Shown here one piece after another: positions 34,238 to 43,406 of a DNA stretch of 64,000 nt. Positions within the stretch are counted from its first letter, which is position 1. Every line of letters begins with the position of its first letter. Below the pieces are notes generated by a model that did no database searches, was not told where the DNA came from, and saw only the letters and a program-made list of their open reading frames with translations. A program made the translations under genes and the position numbers. This DNA comes from Listeria valentina (lineage in GTDB: Bacteria; Bacillota; Bacilli; Lactobacillales; Listeriaceae), in assembly GCF_011800755.1 (NCBI RefSeq), contig NZ_JAATJW010000007.1, forward strand, positions 25,037 through 89,036, in the 5' to 3' direction.

Positions 34238-35053
34238 ATGAGTATGGAAAAATTGAATGAAGCTGTAAAAAAAATCCGATCACATTATACTGGGGAGCCA
34301 AAAATTGGTTTGATTTTAGGTTCTGGTTTAGGTGTGCTTGCAGATGAAATTAAAAATCCAACCAAGCTTTCTTATGAAGAGATTCCACATTTTCCAGTTT
34401 CAACGGTTTCAGGTCATGCTGGTCAATTTGTTTTCGGCGAACTTGAACAAAAAGAAGTGGTCGCGATGCAAGGAAGATTTCATTTTTATGAAGGCTATAG
34501 CATGGAAGAAGTGACTTTCCCTGTTCGTGTGATGAAAGATCTTGGCGTGACACATCTAGTTGTGACAAACGCAGCTGGCGGTGTGAATGAGCTTTATCAA
34601 GCGGGTGACTTGATGCTGATTTCTGATCATATCAATTTTATCGGGACGAATCCATTAATCGGTAAAAATAATGATCACTTTGGTCCGCGTTTCCCTGACA
34701 TGTCGGAAGCGTATCAGCTAGATCTTCGTATTGCGGCTCGTAAGATCGCACAAGATCTCGGGATTGAAATTCGAGAAGGCGTTTATGCGGGTTTTAGCGG
34801 GCCAACCTATGAAACGCCAGCTGAAATTCGGATGATCCGCACGCTCGGGGCCGATGCCGTTGGGATGTCAACGGTACCTGAGGTGATTGTTGCAAACCAT
34901 GCGGGGCTTAAGGTGCTTGGGATTTCTTGTATTACCAATATGGCGGCTGGCATTTTGGATCAGCCACTTTCGCACAGTGAAGTTATTGAAACGACAGATC
35001 GCGTGCAGCAAACTTTCCTCACTTATGTTCGGGCGATTTTGAAGGAGATGTAA
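34238..35053 (+). CDS. purine-nucleoside phosphorylase
   Basis: Trimeric-type phosphorylase of inosine and guanosine (PunA/PupG class). The 271-aa product has the phosphate-binding GLILGSGLGVLADEI (about 24-38), SGHAGQFVFGEL, the family signature VTNAAGGVNELYQAGDLMLISDHINF and the base-binding segment GVYAGFSGPTYETPAEIRMI. The start may be 34238 or an ATG 6 nt later. It is the second gene of a deoB-pnp salvage operon and is closed by a strong hairpin. Confidence 0.94.
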   Translation: MSMEKLNEAVKKIRSHYTGEPKIGLILGSGLGVLADEIKNPTKLSYEEIPHFPVSTVSGHAGQFVFGELEQKEVVAMQGRFHFYEGYSMEEVTFPVRVMKDLGVTHLVVTNAAGGVNELYQAGDLMLISDHINFIGTNPLIGKNNDHFGPRFPDMSEAYQLDLRIAARKIAQDLGIEIREGVYAGFSGPTYETPAEIRMIRTLGADAVGMSTVPEVIVANHAGLKVLGISCITNMAAGILDQPLSHSEVIETTDRVQQTFLTYVRAILKEM

Positions 35054-35055
35054 AG

Positions 35056-35098
35056 CGAAACCGTTTTTTCTGCTTTTTGGCAGGGAAAACGGTTTTTT
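35056..35098 (+). terminator. terminator after pnp
   Basis: AAACCGTTTT and AAAACGGTTT pair, extended by TCTGC/GCAGG with wobble or mismatch, around TTTTTG and followed by a T tract. Confidence 0.85.
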
Positions 35099-35206
35099 CT
35101 GCAAGAAACGTGAGGTGAGCCTGTGTGAAACGAAAAAGTCTTGAAAGGTGCCCGGTCGATTCTTGAAAGAAGAGAAGTTGGTTTTATTCTTTTCTAAAGA
35201 TTGTTA

Positions 35207-35236
35207 TTGTTTCGGGTGGGCGGTTTGTGCTACTAT
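35207..35236 (+). promoter_or_regulatory. lysA promoter
   Basis: TTGTTT (35207-35212), 18-nt spacer with a TGC extension, TACTAT (35231-35236), about 55 nt before the lysA start. The 237-nt gap otherwise holds only a 13-codon frame; no lysine riboswitch was recognised. Confidence 0.6.
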
Positions 35237-35290
35237 AAGAAGGAACTTTAACGCAAAAAGGAATGGAAGAGCGAAAGGTGGGGGACAGGT

Positions 35291-36604
35291 TTGACTTTTG
35301 AAAGGTATGGAACAATGAATGTAAACGAAGCTGGACATCTCGAAATTGGTGGGGTGGACACGCTAGAGCTTGCCAAAAGGTATGGGACCCCGCTTTACGT
35401 GTATGATGTTGCGTTAATCCGGGAGCGAGCACGTGGGTTTAAACAAACATTTGCGGAACTAAATGTGCAAGCTCAGGTGGCTTATGCGAGCAAGGCGTTT
35501 TCTTCTGTTGCGATGTATGAACTGATGGCAGAAGAAGGGCTTTCGTTAGATGTGGTTTCTGGCGGAGAGCTTTATACGGCGATTCAAGCAGGTTTTCCAG
35601 CGGAGCGAATTCATTTTCATGGCAATAATAAAACGCTAGATGAAATGGAAATGGCGCTCGACTATCAAATCGGCTGTATTGTGATTGATAATTTTTATGA
35701 AATTGAACTTTTAAAAGGTTTGCTTAAAGAGCGAAAAACTAAAATACAAGTATTGATTCGGGTTACGCCGGGAATTGAAGCACATACGCATGATTATATT
35801 TTGACTGGACAAGATGACTCAAAATTTGGTTTTGGTTTGACGAATGGACAAGCGGAACGTGCAATCGAGGAAGTGCTTGGGAATGCTGATGTGTTTGACT
35901 GCATCGGGCTTCATTGTCATATTGGATCGCAAATTTTTGAAACAACGGGTTTTATTATGGCGGCGCACAGAATCATGGAGCAACTGATTGTTTGGCATAA
36001 CAAGCTTGGTTTTGATTCAAAAGTATTGAATCTTGGTGGCGGCTTTGGTGTTCGTTACACGGAAGAAGACGAGCCACTTGAACCAGAAGTTTACGTGCGT
36101 GAAATCGTGAAAGAAGTTAAGAAAATGGCGTTAGCAAATGGGCTTTCTATCCCAGAAATTTGGATCGAACCTGGGAGATCGCTTGTCGGAGAGGCAGGAA
36201 CAACGCTTTACAAGGTAGGTTCGCGTAAAGAAGTACCGGGCATTCGAAACTACTTAGCGGTTGATGGGGGCATGAGTGATAATATTCGTCCTGCTCTTTA
36301 CGAAGCACACTATGAAGCTGTTCTTGCGGCATCTCCGTTTAAAGAAGCCGAAGAAACGGTTGCGATTGCTGGAAAGTGCTGTGAATCAGGCGATATGTTG
36401 ATTTGGGATTTGCCACTTCCAAAATCGAGTGCAGGCGAAGTGCTTGCTGTTTTTTGTACGGGTGCATATGGCTATTCAATGGCTAATAATTATAATCGCA
36501 TTCCAAGACCCCCTGTTGTGTTTGTGGAAGATGGCGTTAGTCGGCTGGTTGTTCGAAGAGAATCTTATGAAGATTTGGTGCGAAACGATTTGCCACTTTA
36601 CTGA
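35291..36604 (+). CDS. lysA: diaminopimelate decarboxylase
   Basis: PLP enzyme that decarboxylates meso-diaminopimelate to lysine. The 437-aa product has the alanine-racemase-like barrel with the PLP lysine in AYASKAFSS (about 66), HFHGNNKTLDEM, the HCHIGSQIF motif, NLGGGFGVRYTEED and the C-terminal substrate site KCCESGDML (about 364) and GAYGYSMANNYN. The TTG start is 6 nt after AGGTGGGGG. It is separated from scpA by 15 nt and its promoter may also drive the following genes. Confidence 0.95.
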   Translation: MTFERYGTMNVNEAGHLEIGGVDTLELAKRYGTPLYVYDVALIRERARGFKQTFAELNVQAQVAYASKAFSSVAMYELMAEEGLSLDVVSGGELYTAIQAGFPAERIHFHGNNKTLDEMEMALDYQIGCIVIDNFYEIELLKGLLKERKTKIQVLIRVTPGIEAHTHDYILTGQDDSKFGFGLTNGQAERAIEEVLGNADVFDCIGLHCHIGSQIFETTGFIMAAHRIMEQLIVWHNKLGFDSKVLNLGGGFGVRYTEEDEPLEPEVYVREIVKEVKKMALANGLSIPEIWIEPGRSLVGEAGTTLYKVGSRKEVPGIRNYLAVDGGMSDNIRPALYEAHYEAVLAASPFKEAEETVAIAGKCCESGDMLIWDLPLPKSSAGEVLAVFCTGAYGYSMANNYNRIPRPPVVFVEDGVSRLVVRRESYEDLVRNDLPLY

Positions 36605-36619
36605 GGTGGATGAATAACG

Positions 36620-37363
36620 ATGGAAATGAAATTGAAAGTAGATGCGTTTGAAGGACCGCTCGATTTATTGCTGCACTTGATTGGAAAGCTTGAAGTGGAT
36701 ATTTATGATATTCCTGTTGCAGATATCACGGAGCAATATATGGAATACATTCACACAATGCAAATTTTAGAGCTCGATGTGGCAAGTGAATATCTAGTGA
36801 TGGCGGCTACGCTTCTTGCGATCAAAAGCAAAATGCTTCTTCCTAAGCAAGAACTCGAGGAAGACTTCGACGAATTTGATCCGGAACTCGATCCACGTGA
36901 TGAACTCGTGGAGCGCCTTATGGAGTATAAGCGCTACAAAGAAGCGGCTCGTGAGCTTAAGGATAAGGAAAACGAGCGCGGTTTTTATTTTAGTAAAGCA
37001 CCAATGGATTTGTCGGAATATGAAGATGAGACTACGGCGCTTGATCTGGATGTGACGCTAAATGATATGCTCGGAGCGTTTAATAAATTGCTTCGTAGAC
37101 AAAAACTAAGCAAGCCGCTTCATACGCGGATTACAACACAAGAAATCTCCATTGATACGCGGATGGATGATGTGATGAAGCAGCTTCAAGCGGTTTCTGG
37201 CAAAATCAAATTTGAAGATTTATTTGAAGAACAAACACGTGAGGAACTGGTTGTCACGTTTTTAGCTTTACTTGAACTGATGAAGCGTGAACTAGTGTTA
37301 GTTGAGCAAGAATCGAGTTTTTCCGATTTGTTTGTGAAAGGTAGAGATAATCAAGGTGAATAA
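36620..37363 (+). CDS. scpA: segregation and condensation protein A
   Basis: Kleisin subunit that bridges the SMC dimer in the Smc-ScpAB condensin. The 247-aa protein has the kleisin N-terminal domain [32 protein letters not shown] (about 9-40), a charged middle and a C-terminal winged helix near [17 protein letters not shown]. The start ATG is spaced after GAGGTGG. The stop overlaps the scpB start by 8 nt, so the subunits are translationally coupled. Confidence 0.95.
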   Translation: MEMKLKVDAFEGPLDLLLHLIGKLEVDIYDIPVADITEQYMEYIHTMQILELDVASEYLVMAATLLAIKSKMLLPKQELEEDFDEFDPELDPRDELVERLMEYKRYKEAARELKDKENERGFYFSKAPMDLSEYEDETTALDLDVTLNDMLGAFNKLLRRQKLSKPLHTRITTQEISIDTRMDDVMKQLQAVSGKIKFEDLFEEQTREELVVTFLALLELMKRELVLVEQESSFSDLFVKGRDNQGE

Positions 37364-37943
37364 AGAAGAACAATTAGGTATTCTTGAAAGCTTGCTTTTT
37401 GCAGCAGGCGATGAAGGGCTATCAACCAAGCAATTGACAGAAGTGATGGAAGTGACTTATATAGAAGCGCTCAATTTGCTTGAGACACTTAGCGAAAAAT
37501 ATGCGGAAAGTCCTGCAAGTGGGCTTGTTTTACTTGAACTTGCGGGGGCTTTTCAACTCGCAACGAAAAAAGATTATGCACCTTACTTGAAAAAATTGGT
37601 TGAATCTCCGCATGCCTCGTCACTTTCGCAGGCTTCGCTTGAAACGCTTGCGATTATTGCTTATAAGCAGCCGATTACACGGATGGAAGTGGATGAAGTC
37701 CGGGGAGTGCAAACGGACGGCCCGATACGCACGCTTGTCGCACGAGGACTTGTTACGGACGCCGGGCGCGCAGAAGGCGCCGGGCGAGCTAAATTATATG
37801 TCACGACCAATGAATTTTTAGATGCATTTGGATTGAAAAGTTTAGAAGACTTACCGAAACTTGCAGAGCAAAGTGAAGATACTGAACAAGATGAGTTAGA
37901 CTTGTTCTTTGACCGGTTTAGTCAAAAGGAGGAAAAAGAATAA
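37356..37943 (+). CDS. scpB: segregation and condensation protein B
   Basis: Winged-helix partner of ScpA in the Smc condensin complex. The 195-aa product has two winged-helix domains: [22 protein letters not shown] at the N-terminus and [24 protein letters not shown] (about 95-118) with the conserved [15 protein letters not shown] wing. A GTG start overlaps scpA by 8 nt, and the stop overlaps the rluB ATG by one base. Confidence 0.94.
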   Translation: MNKEEQLGILESLLFAAGDEGLSTKQLTEVMEVTYIEALNLLETLSEKYAESPASGLVLLELAGAFQLATKKDYAPYLKKLVESPHASSLSQASLETLAIIAYKQPITRMEVDEVRGVQTDGPIRTLVARGLVTDAGRAEGAGRAKLYVTTNEFLDAFGLKSLEDLPKLAEQSEDTEQDELDLFFDRFSQKEEKE

Positions 37944-38680
37944 TGGAAAGACTCCAAAAGGTCATTGCAAATGCTGGTGTGGCTTCGAGACGGAAAGCGG
38001 AGCAAATGATTCAAGATGGGAAAGTGAAAGTAAACGGAAAGCTTGTGACGGAGCTTGGTGTGAAGGTAAGTGATTCTGACCAGGTCGAGGTAGAGGGCGT
38101 GGAACTAACGAAAGAAGTGAAACGCTACTTTTTACTGTATAAACCACGTGGGGTTGTTTCGGCGGTAACGGATGATAAAGGAAGAAGCGTTGTAACGGAT
38201 TACTTTGATGATATTCCTGAACGCCTTTATCCTGTGGGAAGACTGGATTATGATACATCAGGTTTATTGCTGATGACAAATGATGGCGAATTTGCTAACT
38301 TACTGATGCACCCAAAATATAATGTTGAAAAACGTTATGTGGCTCGTATAAAAGGCATTCCTGAGAAGGAAAAGTTGCAACAGTTAGCACGAGGAATTAT
38401 GATTGAAGGTAAGAAAACGGCTAAAGCCAAGGTGCGCCAATTATCTTTTGACAAAGCCAAGCAAAAAGCGATCGTTGAAATTACGATTCATGAAGGCAGG
38501 AACCGGCAAGTGCGGAAGATGTTCGAAGCGATTGGGCATCCCGTACAAAAATTGACGCGTGAAGCATACGGGTTTCTGGATTTGCGTCATTTAAATGCAG
38601 GGGAAAGCCGCGAACTGAGTCATCATGAAGTGAGGCAGTTAAAATCGCTGGCCAAATTTGGTCAAAAACCACATGGCTGA
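37943..38680 (+). CDS. rluB: 23S rRNA pseudouridine synthase RluB
   Basis: Modifies a uridine in 23S rRNA helix 89 to pseudouridine. The 245-aa product has an N-terminal S4 domain ([23 protein letters not shown], about 1-60) and the RsuA/RluB catalytic domain with the aspartate in GRLDYDTSGLLLMTNDG (about 99-115) and HEGRNRQVRKMFEAIGHPV. ATG overlaps the scpB stop. This scpA-scpB-rluB order is conserved in Firmicutes. Confidence 0.93.
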   Translation: MERLQKVIANAGVASRRKAEQMIQDGKVKVNGKLVTELGVKVSDSDQVEVEGVELTKEVKRYFLLYKPRGVVSAVTDDKGRSVVTDYFDDIPERLYPVGRLDYDTSGLLLMTNDGEFANLLMHPKYNVEKRYVARIKGIPEKEKLQQLARGIMIEGKKTAKAKVRQLSFDKAKQKAIVEITIHEGRNRQVRKMFEAIGHPVQKLTREAYGFLDLRHLNAGESRELSHHEVRQLKSLAKFGQKPHG

Positions 38681-38899
38681 ATAAACTTTCAAGTGATTGA
38701 CGAAGTTTCTAATAGATTGTTTGTATAAAAACATGTATAATTTAAAATGTAGTTATTTTGTTAGTTATGTTTATTCTTCAAAAAGTATGTGGGTGCTTTT
38801 GAAGAAGTAAGGGAAGAAATCGACTTTTTTTATAGTAAAGGAAGTTTTGATTTTCCCTGCCTGATGAAATAAAAAAGAGAACTTGGGGGATGAGTGCTT

Positions 38900-39616
38900 A
38901 TGAGTGATCAAATAAAAGTGCTTGTTGTTGATGATGAAGACAGAATTCGTCGCCTTTTGAAAATGTATCTGGAGCGAGAGAATTTCCGTATCGATGAAGC
39001 AAGTGACGGAGAAGAAGCGATACAGATGGCACTCAACAACGACTATGAAGTAATACTTCTTGATTTGATGATGCCTGGCAAAGATGGAATTGAGGTTTGT
39101 AGAGAATTACGGGAATACCAATCGACGCCAGTAGTGATGCTAACTGCTAAAGGAGAAGAGGCAAACCGCGTCCAAGGATTTGAAGTTGGTGCCGATGATT
39201 ACATCGTAAAACCATTTAGTCCACGTGAAGTAGTCCTTCGTGTGAAGGCTGTACTTAGACGGGCAAAAAGAAACGACACGAGTGTTGTAGCTTCTGTTCC
39301 TGGTGATATTATCAATTTTCCGCACTTAAGCATTGACAATGAAGCGCATCGCGTTATTGTTGATGGAATTGAAGTAAACTTAACACCTAAAGAATATGAT
39401 TTGCTTTATTATTTGGCGAAGTCGCCGGATAAAGTTTTTGACCGTGAATCTCTCTTAAAGGAAGTATGGCGTTATGAATTTTTTGGTGATTTGCGAACGA
39501 TTGATACCCATGTCAAACGGTTGAGAGAAAAGTTGCTTGATATCTCGGAAGATGCAGCCAAAATGATTGTAACTGTTTGGGGTTTAGGTTATAAATTTGA
39601 AATTCCGGAAGAATAA
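38900..39616 (+). CDS. resD: response regulator ResD
   Basis: OmpR-type response regulator controlling respiration and anaerobic metabolism with ResE. The 238-aa product has a receiver domain with the acidic pocket DDED (11-14), the phospho-acceptor Asp55 in LLDLMMPG, LTAKGE with the conserved lysine, and a C-terminal winged helix (LTPKEYDLLYYLAKSPDKVFDRESLLKEVW through DTHVKRLREKL). The ATG at 38900 follows GGGGGATG. The 213-nt upstream gap has a TATAAT at 38736-38741 and a hairpin at about 38774-38806 in the leader. Confidence 0.93.
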   Translation: MSDQIKVLVVDDEDRIRRLLKMYLERENFRIDEASDGEEAIQMALNNDYEVILLDLMMPGKDGIEVCRELREYQSTPVVMLTAKGEEANRVQGFEVGADDYIVKPFSPREVVLRVKAVLRRAKRNDTSVVASVPGDIINFPHLSIDNEAHRVIVDGIEVNLTPKEYDLLYYLAKSPDKVFDRESLLKEVWRYEFFGDLRTIDTHVKRLREKLLDISEDAAKMIVTVWGLGYKFEIPEE

Positions 39617-39626
39617 ATCCGAATAG

Positions 39627-39688
39627 AAATGAGCAGGTTATGTAAAGATTGCAATTTGTCAATTTCTACAATGCGCCTGTTCATTTTT
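39627..39688 (+). terminator. hairpin with T run between resD and resE
   Basis: ATGAGCAGG pairs with CCTGTTCAT (one G:U) across about 38 nt, followed by TTTTT. The long loop makes it a weak terminator that may set a higher resD:resE ratio. Confidence 0.45.
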
Positions 39689-39715
39689 AAATGGTAAAAG
39701 GGAGGCGTGAATGAG

Positions 39716-41515
39716 TTGAAGTTTTGGAATAGCATAGTGGGGAAAATTTGGAGCACTACAATCCTGCTTCTCATTGGCGTGCTCGTCATTTGCGGCTTCC
39801 TTGTCGCAGTGATTTATGAAAAAAATAATTTAAATGAACTTGAAAAAGAAATGAAGGACACATCGGATAAAATTATCCAAGTGATGCAAAAAAATGATGA
39901 AGTCATTAAGCCGGGCAGTACCGCAGCTGAAACACTTGGCATGCTGGATGATTCTGTTGGCGTCATTATTGCTCAAGATGGGGCAAGTGTTTTTACGAAA
40001 TCATCTAAGGATCCCATCTCGAAAAGTTCGATTGATCGCTTAACGCAAAATAAAAAATTAAATGAAGCGCTAGAAAAGTCTCCGAATTTGTTGATGAAAT
40101 ATGATTTTGAAGACAATCCAGAGAACATGTCAATTGAGCTTTATGCGAAAAAGTTTCAACTGGCTAATGGGGAAACAGGGGTCGTCTATTTGTACAAGTC
40201 GTTTCATGAAATTCTAAATGTTACTAAGAAAGCGACGCGGACTCTCATTCTTGCAGGAATTGGTGCGATTTTAATTACTTCTTTACTATCATTTATTTTT
40301 TCTTCTCGAATGGCGTTCCCACTTCGTGAAATGAAGAAAATTGCGGTTGCTGTTTCACGCGGAAATTTTGACAATCGGGTTCCTAGCTATACGCATGATG
40401 AAATCGGGGATCTTGGGCTTGCTTTTAATGATATGGCGCAACAGCTAAAATATAATATTAGTGCGCTTAGGCAGGAAAAAGAACAGCTTTCTAATATTCT
40501 CGTTGGTATGGCAGACGGAGTTATCAAATTTAATATCGATAAAACGATTATTTTAAGTAATCCTCCTGCTGAGGAATTTTTGCATAGTTGGTTTTTCTCT
40601 CAAGACAACGAAGAGAAAGTGTTAGTACCAGAAAAGCTAAATCAAATGTTGGATGAGATTTTAAATACTCAAGCAGAAACGGTTGGCGAGATTACTTTTG
40701 ATGGTCAAACTTTTGTTGCGATCATGACGCTTCTTTATAATGGAGATAATATCCGAAGCATTGTGACGGTTATTCGGGATATGACAGAAGAAAAACGGCT
40801 AGAGAAAACCAAAAGTGATTTTGTTAGCAACATCTCGCACGAGCTTAGAACGCCGATTTCGATGCTCCAAGGCTATAGTGAAGCGATTATTGATGGGGTG
40901 GCGCAAACGGAAGAAGAGGTTCGCGAATTCGCACAAATTATTAATGAAGAGTCGCTCCGGATTGGCCGCTTGGTGAACGATATGCTTGACTTGTCACGGA
41001 TGGAAGCGGGCTTTACTCAACTTGATAAGCGTGAAACAGAGCTCGTTCCATTCTTGCAAAAAATTGTTTCCAATTTCGACGTGCTTTCGAAGGAAAACAA
41101 TGTGAAGTTGAAATTAGAGGCAGATGATCCCGATGTGCGATATTCGTTTGACCGAGACCGGCTAGAACAAGTTTTGATCAATTTAATTATGAACGCGATC
41201 CGGCATACTGGAAATGATGGTAAAGTCGGAACGGTTACGGTACATGAACATGTCGACCATGCCAACGAGCAATTGTTGATTTCAGTTAATGATGATGGGA
41301 CAGGCATCCCGGAAGCGGATATTCCTTATTTGTTTGAACGGTTCTATAAAGCCGATAAAGCACGAAAGAGAGGGAAAGCGGGTACTGGAATTGGACTTGC
41401 GATCGTGAAAAATATCGTGGATGCGTATAATGGCCAAATTACGGTGGAAAGTACGGTGGGCAAAGGGTCTTCCTTTATTGTTAGCCTGCCATTAAATGAA
41501 TTGAGGGGGAATTAA
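39716..41515 (+). CDS. resE: sensor histidine kinase ResE
   Basis: Membrane-bound sensor kinase partner of ResD. The 599-aa protein has two membrane helices (about 13-33 and 175-197) with an extracytoplasmic sensor between them, a HAMP domain (RMAFPLREMKKIAVAVSRGNFDNRVP), a PAS-like domain (about 255-360), the H-box SNISHELRTPISMLQGY with the phosphorylated His about 375, and an HATPase domain with LIMNAIRHTG, DDGTGIPEADIP and GTGIGLAIVK. I choose TTG 39716, well spaced after GGGAGG; a GTG 9 nt upstream lies too close to it. Confidence 0.92.
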   Translation: MKFWNSIVGKIWSTTILLLIGVLVICGFLVAVIYEKNNLNELEKEMKDTSDKIIQVMQKNDEVIKPGSTAAETLGMLDDSVGVIIAQDGASVFTKSSKDPISKSSIDRLTQNKKLNEALEKSPNLLMKYDFEDNPENMSIELYAKKFQLANGETGVVYLYKSFHEILNVTKKATRTLILAGIGAILITSLLSFIFSSRMAFPLREMKKIAVAVSRGNFDNRVPSYTHDEIGDLGLAFNDMAQQLKYNISALRQEKEQLSNILVGMADGVIKFNIDKTIILSNPPAEEFLHSWFFSQDNEEKVLVPEKLNQMLDEILNTQAETVGEITFDGQTFVAIMTLLYNGDNIRSIVTVIRDMTEEKRLEKTKSDFVSNISHELRTPISMLQGYSEAIIDGVAQTEEEVREFAQIINEESLRIGRLVNDMLDLSRMEAGFTQLDKRETELVPFLQKIVSNFDVLSKENNVKLKLEADDPDVRYSFDRDRLEQVLINLIMNAIRHTGNDGKVGTVTVHEHVDHANEQLLISVNDDGTGIPEADIPYLFERFYKADKARKRGKAGTGIGLAIVKNIVDAYNGQITVESTVGKGSSFIVSLPLNELRGN

Positions 41516-41516
41516 A

Positions 41517-42035
41517 TTGACTGAACGTATTCAAAAAACTTGTAAGGAATCTTTGGTGATTAAGACAAGCCGAGTGTTCCCGCAAGATACCAATAATCAT
41601 AATACGCTTTTTGGTGGGAAACTGATGACGTATATTGATGACACAGCTTCTATCAGTGCTTCAAGGCATTGCCGGGTGGGGATTGTTACAGCATCAACGG
41701 ACTCGGTGGACTTTTTGAAGCCGATTAAAAATGATCATTCCGTTTGTTTGGAATCTTATGTTGCTTCTGTTGGTAGAACTTCGATGGAAATTTTTGTGAA
41801 AGTCATTTCTGAGAATTTGATGACGGGCGAGCGTTACTTAGCAGCGACTTCTTTTTTGACTTTTGTTGCGATTAATGATGACGGAAAGCCTGTTGAAGTG
41901 CCAGAAGTGATTCCTGAAAGTGAAGAAGAACAAATGATTCATAGCGGGGCAAAAGCTCGGGCGGCTGCTCGTAAAGAGCGGCTTAAAGCGAGTCGAAGTC
42001 TTGCAAGTGCGCTTAAGACAGATATCCCTTGGTAA
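41517..42035 (+). CDS. hotdog-fold acyl-CoA thioesterase
   Basis: Acyl-CoA hydrolase of the YciA/BACH type. The 172-aa product has the family segment VFPQDTNNHNTLFGGKLMTYIDDTASISASRH (about 20-51) with the catalytic Asn/Asp region, STDSVDFLKPI, and GRTSMEIFVKV. The physiological acyl chain is unknown. It starts at TTG one nt after the resE stop, behind GAGGGGG, so it is in the same operon as resE. Confidence 0.9.
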   Translation: MTERIQKTCKESLVIKTSRVFPQDTNNHNTLFGGKLMTYIDDTASISASRHCRVGIVTASTDSVDFLKPIKNDHSVCLESYVASVGRTSMEIFVKVISENLMTGERYLAATSFLTFVAINDDGKPVEVPEVIPESEEEQMIHSGAKARAAARKERLKASRSLASALKTDIPW

Positions 42036-42042
42036 AAAAGGG

Positions 42043-42070
42043 TTGCCAATTTAAACTTTCGTGGTAAAAT
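42043..42070 (+). promoter_or_regulatory. ribU promoter
   Basis: TTGCCA (42043-42048), 16-nt spacer with a TGG extension, TAAAAT (42065-42070), just upstream of the FMN riboswitch. Confidence 0.65.
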
Positions 42071-42088
42071 TAATATTGTGTTCATGTT

Positions 42089-42106
42089 TTGTGTAACTTG
42101 ACACAA
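42089..42106 (+). promoter_or_regulatory. Rex-like operator upstream of the FMN riboswitch
   Basis: TTGTGTAACTTGACACAA has the TTGTG-N8-CACAA form of binding sites for the NADH/NAD-sensing repressor Rex. It is about 12-30 nt downstream of the expected start site. The flanks do not match the inner A and T positions of the strongest Rex sites. Confidence 0.45.
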
Positions 42107-42124
42107 ATAAAATTCATATTGTTC

Positions 42125-42245
42125 ATCTTCGGGGCAGGGTGTAATTCCCGACCGGTGGTTAAAGTCCACGATCTGCTTTTTAGCGGTTGACGCTGGTGAA
42201 ATTCCAGGACCGACAGTATAGTCTGGATGGGAGAGGATGTAGACG
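42125..42245 (+). promoter_or_regulatory. FMN riboswitch (RFN element)
   Basis: The conserved RFN blocks are in order: TCTTCGGGGCAGGGT, ATTCCCGACCGGTGGT, AAGTCCACGA, GGTGAAATTCCAGGACCGACAG and ATAGTCTGGATGGGAGA. FMN binding should favour the terminator downstream and shut off ribU. It fills most of the 377-nt gap before ribU. Confidence 0.97.
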
Positions 42246-42313
42246 GTCTTTTTGGCTTGTCTTCTTTAGTGATTCGTTTCTGTCTATCTTAGACAGTTTG
42301 TTTGCTGATTCAC

Positions 42314-42349
42314 AAACCTCTCTAATCTTTGGGTTAGAGAGGTTTTTTT
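42314..42349 (+). terminator. FMN-riboswitch terminator
   Basis: AAACCTCTCTAAT and GTTAGAGAGGTTT pair and are followed by TTTTTTT; this is the expression platform. Confidence 0.9.
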
Positions 42350-42412
42350 ATGGAAGCGGCTTGATAAGGTTGTCTGACTTTCTTTTTAGATGAACCAAAA
42401 GGAGAGTTAAAT

Positions 42413-43030
42413 TTGAAAAACTATTCGTTGAAGACTTTTGTAAGCATTGCGGTATTTGGAACCGTGGCATTTATTATTATGCAAATTGAATTTCCCATTT
42501 TGCCAACTGCGCCCTTTCTAAAACTGGATTTTAGTGAAATTCCTGTTTTGATTGGCGGACTGATGTTTGGCCCACTTTCTATTGTCTTGATTGAAGCTTT
42601 AAAATGTGTTTTGCATTTTATTATTTCAGGAAGCCCAGTTGGGATTCCTGTTGGCGAGATGACAAACTTTCTTTCGGGGATTTGTTTTACGCTACCGATC
42701 TACTATTTATTCCGCTATATTCGTGGGGTAAGAGGGATTATCATTTCAGCTTCGCTAGGAACGCTACTTATGACGTTTGCGATGGCTGTATTTAATTACT
42801 TTATATTGCTTCCTTTTTATGTAAAATTGGGTGGATTGCCTGCAAATACAGATGTTTCGGCATTGATTTTTGCCGCGGTCATTCCATTTAATTTATTAAA
42901 AGGTGTGATTGTAGGTGCTGGCTTTATGCTACTTTACGCACCAATGCGAAATTTCATTGCTAAAAATCGCTCGAAAAAAGAACAACAAAAGTATCAAAAA
43001 AAGCACCGTGAAATGGAACACCGTGCTTAA
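42413..43030 (+). CDS. ribU: riboflavin transporter RibU (ECF S component)
   Basis: Substrate-binding membrane component of an energy-coupling-factor transporter that imports riboflavin. The 205-aa protein has six predicted helices, the RibU-type segment [35 protein letters not shown] (about 38-72) and [11 protein letters not shown], and ends in a basic tail. It starts at TTG 7 nt after AAAGGAGAG. The FMN riboswitch upstream fits the substrate. The EcfAA'T module is not in this window. Confidence 0.93.
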   Translation: MKNYSLKTFVSIAVFGTVAFIIMQIEFPILPTAPFLKLDFSEIPVLIGGLMFGPLSIVLIEALKCVLHFIISGSPVGIPVGEMTNFLSGICFTLPIYYLFRYIRGVRGIIISASLGTLLMTFAMAVFNYFILLPFYVKLGGLPANTDVSALIFAAVIPFNLLKGVIVGAGFMLLYAPMRNFIAKNRSKKEQQKYQKKHREMEHRA

Positions 43031-43032
43031 GA

Positions 43033-43275
43033 TTAACGATGCGGATCGCCATGAAAAGGGTGATCCGCTATTTTTATGGAAAGTGAAGGACAATTAAATT
43101 CTGCTTCAAGCGCATTGTCTTCTTCCACTTCTGGGATGGGTTCTGTGCCGCTATTGTTATCTAGAATGGTGTAGGCTACACCTTCTGTATTGTAGTCGTA
43201 TAGATTTGGAGCGTGGAGAGCGCAAGCCCCACAAGCGATACACGTATCTTGATCAACGATTGTAAACTTAGCCAA
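43033..43275 (-). CDS. ferredoxin, single [4Fe-4S]
   Basis: Small electron carrier of the Bacillus type. The 80-aa product has the cluster ligands in CIACGAC (residues about 12-18) and a remote C-terminal cysteine in [10 protein letters not shown] (about 62), so a single [4Fe-4S] cluster. It is a likely partner of the ferredoxin-NADP reductase encoded at 29.3-30.3 kb. It starts at TTG behind GGAAAGGATC and converges with ribU, with 2 nt between the stops. Confidence 0.92.
   Translation of the reverse strand: MAKFTIVDQDTCIACGACALHAPNLYDYNTEGVAYTILDNNSGTEPIPEVEEDNALEAEFNCPSLSIKIADHPFHGDPHR
43040..43071 (+). terminator. terminator for ribU inside the ferredoxin gene
   Basis: GCGGATCGCC pairs with GGTGATCCGC (one G:U) followed by TATTTTT on the plus strand. 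It lies within the 3' end of the convergent ferredoxin gene. Confidence 0.65.
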
Positions 43276-43310
43276 ATCAATCGATCCTTTCCTAGTTAAG
43301 TTTCATGCAA

Positions 43311-43340
43311 AGTATAGCATGTTTTGGGAAATCTGCGCAA
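43311..43340 (-). promoter_or_regulatory. ferredoxin gene promoter
   Basis: Minus strand TTGCGC (43335-43340), 18-nt spacer with TGC extension, TATACT (43311-43316). Confidence 0.65.
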
Positions 43341-43374
43341 TGCTTCTAAAAGAGATGTCGAACGCGTGTTTCTA

Positions 43375-43383
43375 TGGTATGAT
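43375..43383 (+). promoter_or_regulatory. promoter of the YpbB-like/recQ operon
   Basis: TGG followed by TATGAT (43378-43383), an extended -10 located 24 nt before the start codon. Confidence 0.5.
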
Positions 43384-43406
43384 GAATAAAGACTGAGGTG
43401 AATCGT

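Noticed and set aside
35099..35290. Lysine riboswitch upstream of lysA
   Set aside because: None of the conserved L-box blocks are present; only a plain promoter is visible.
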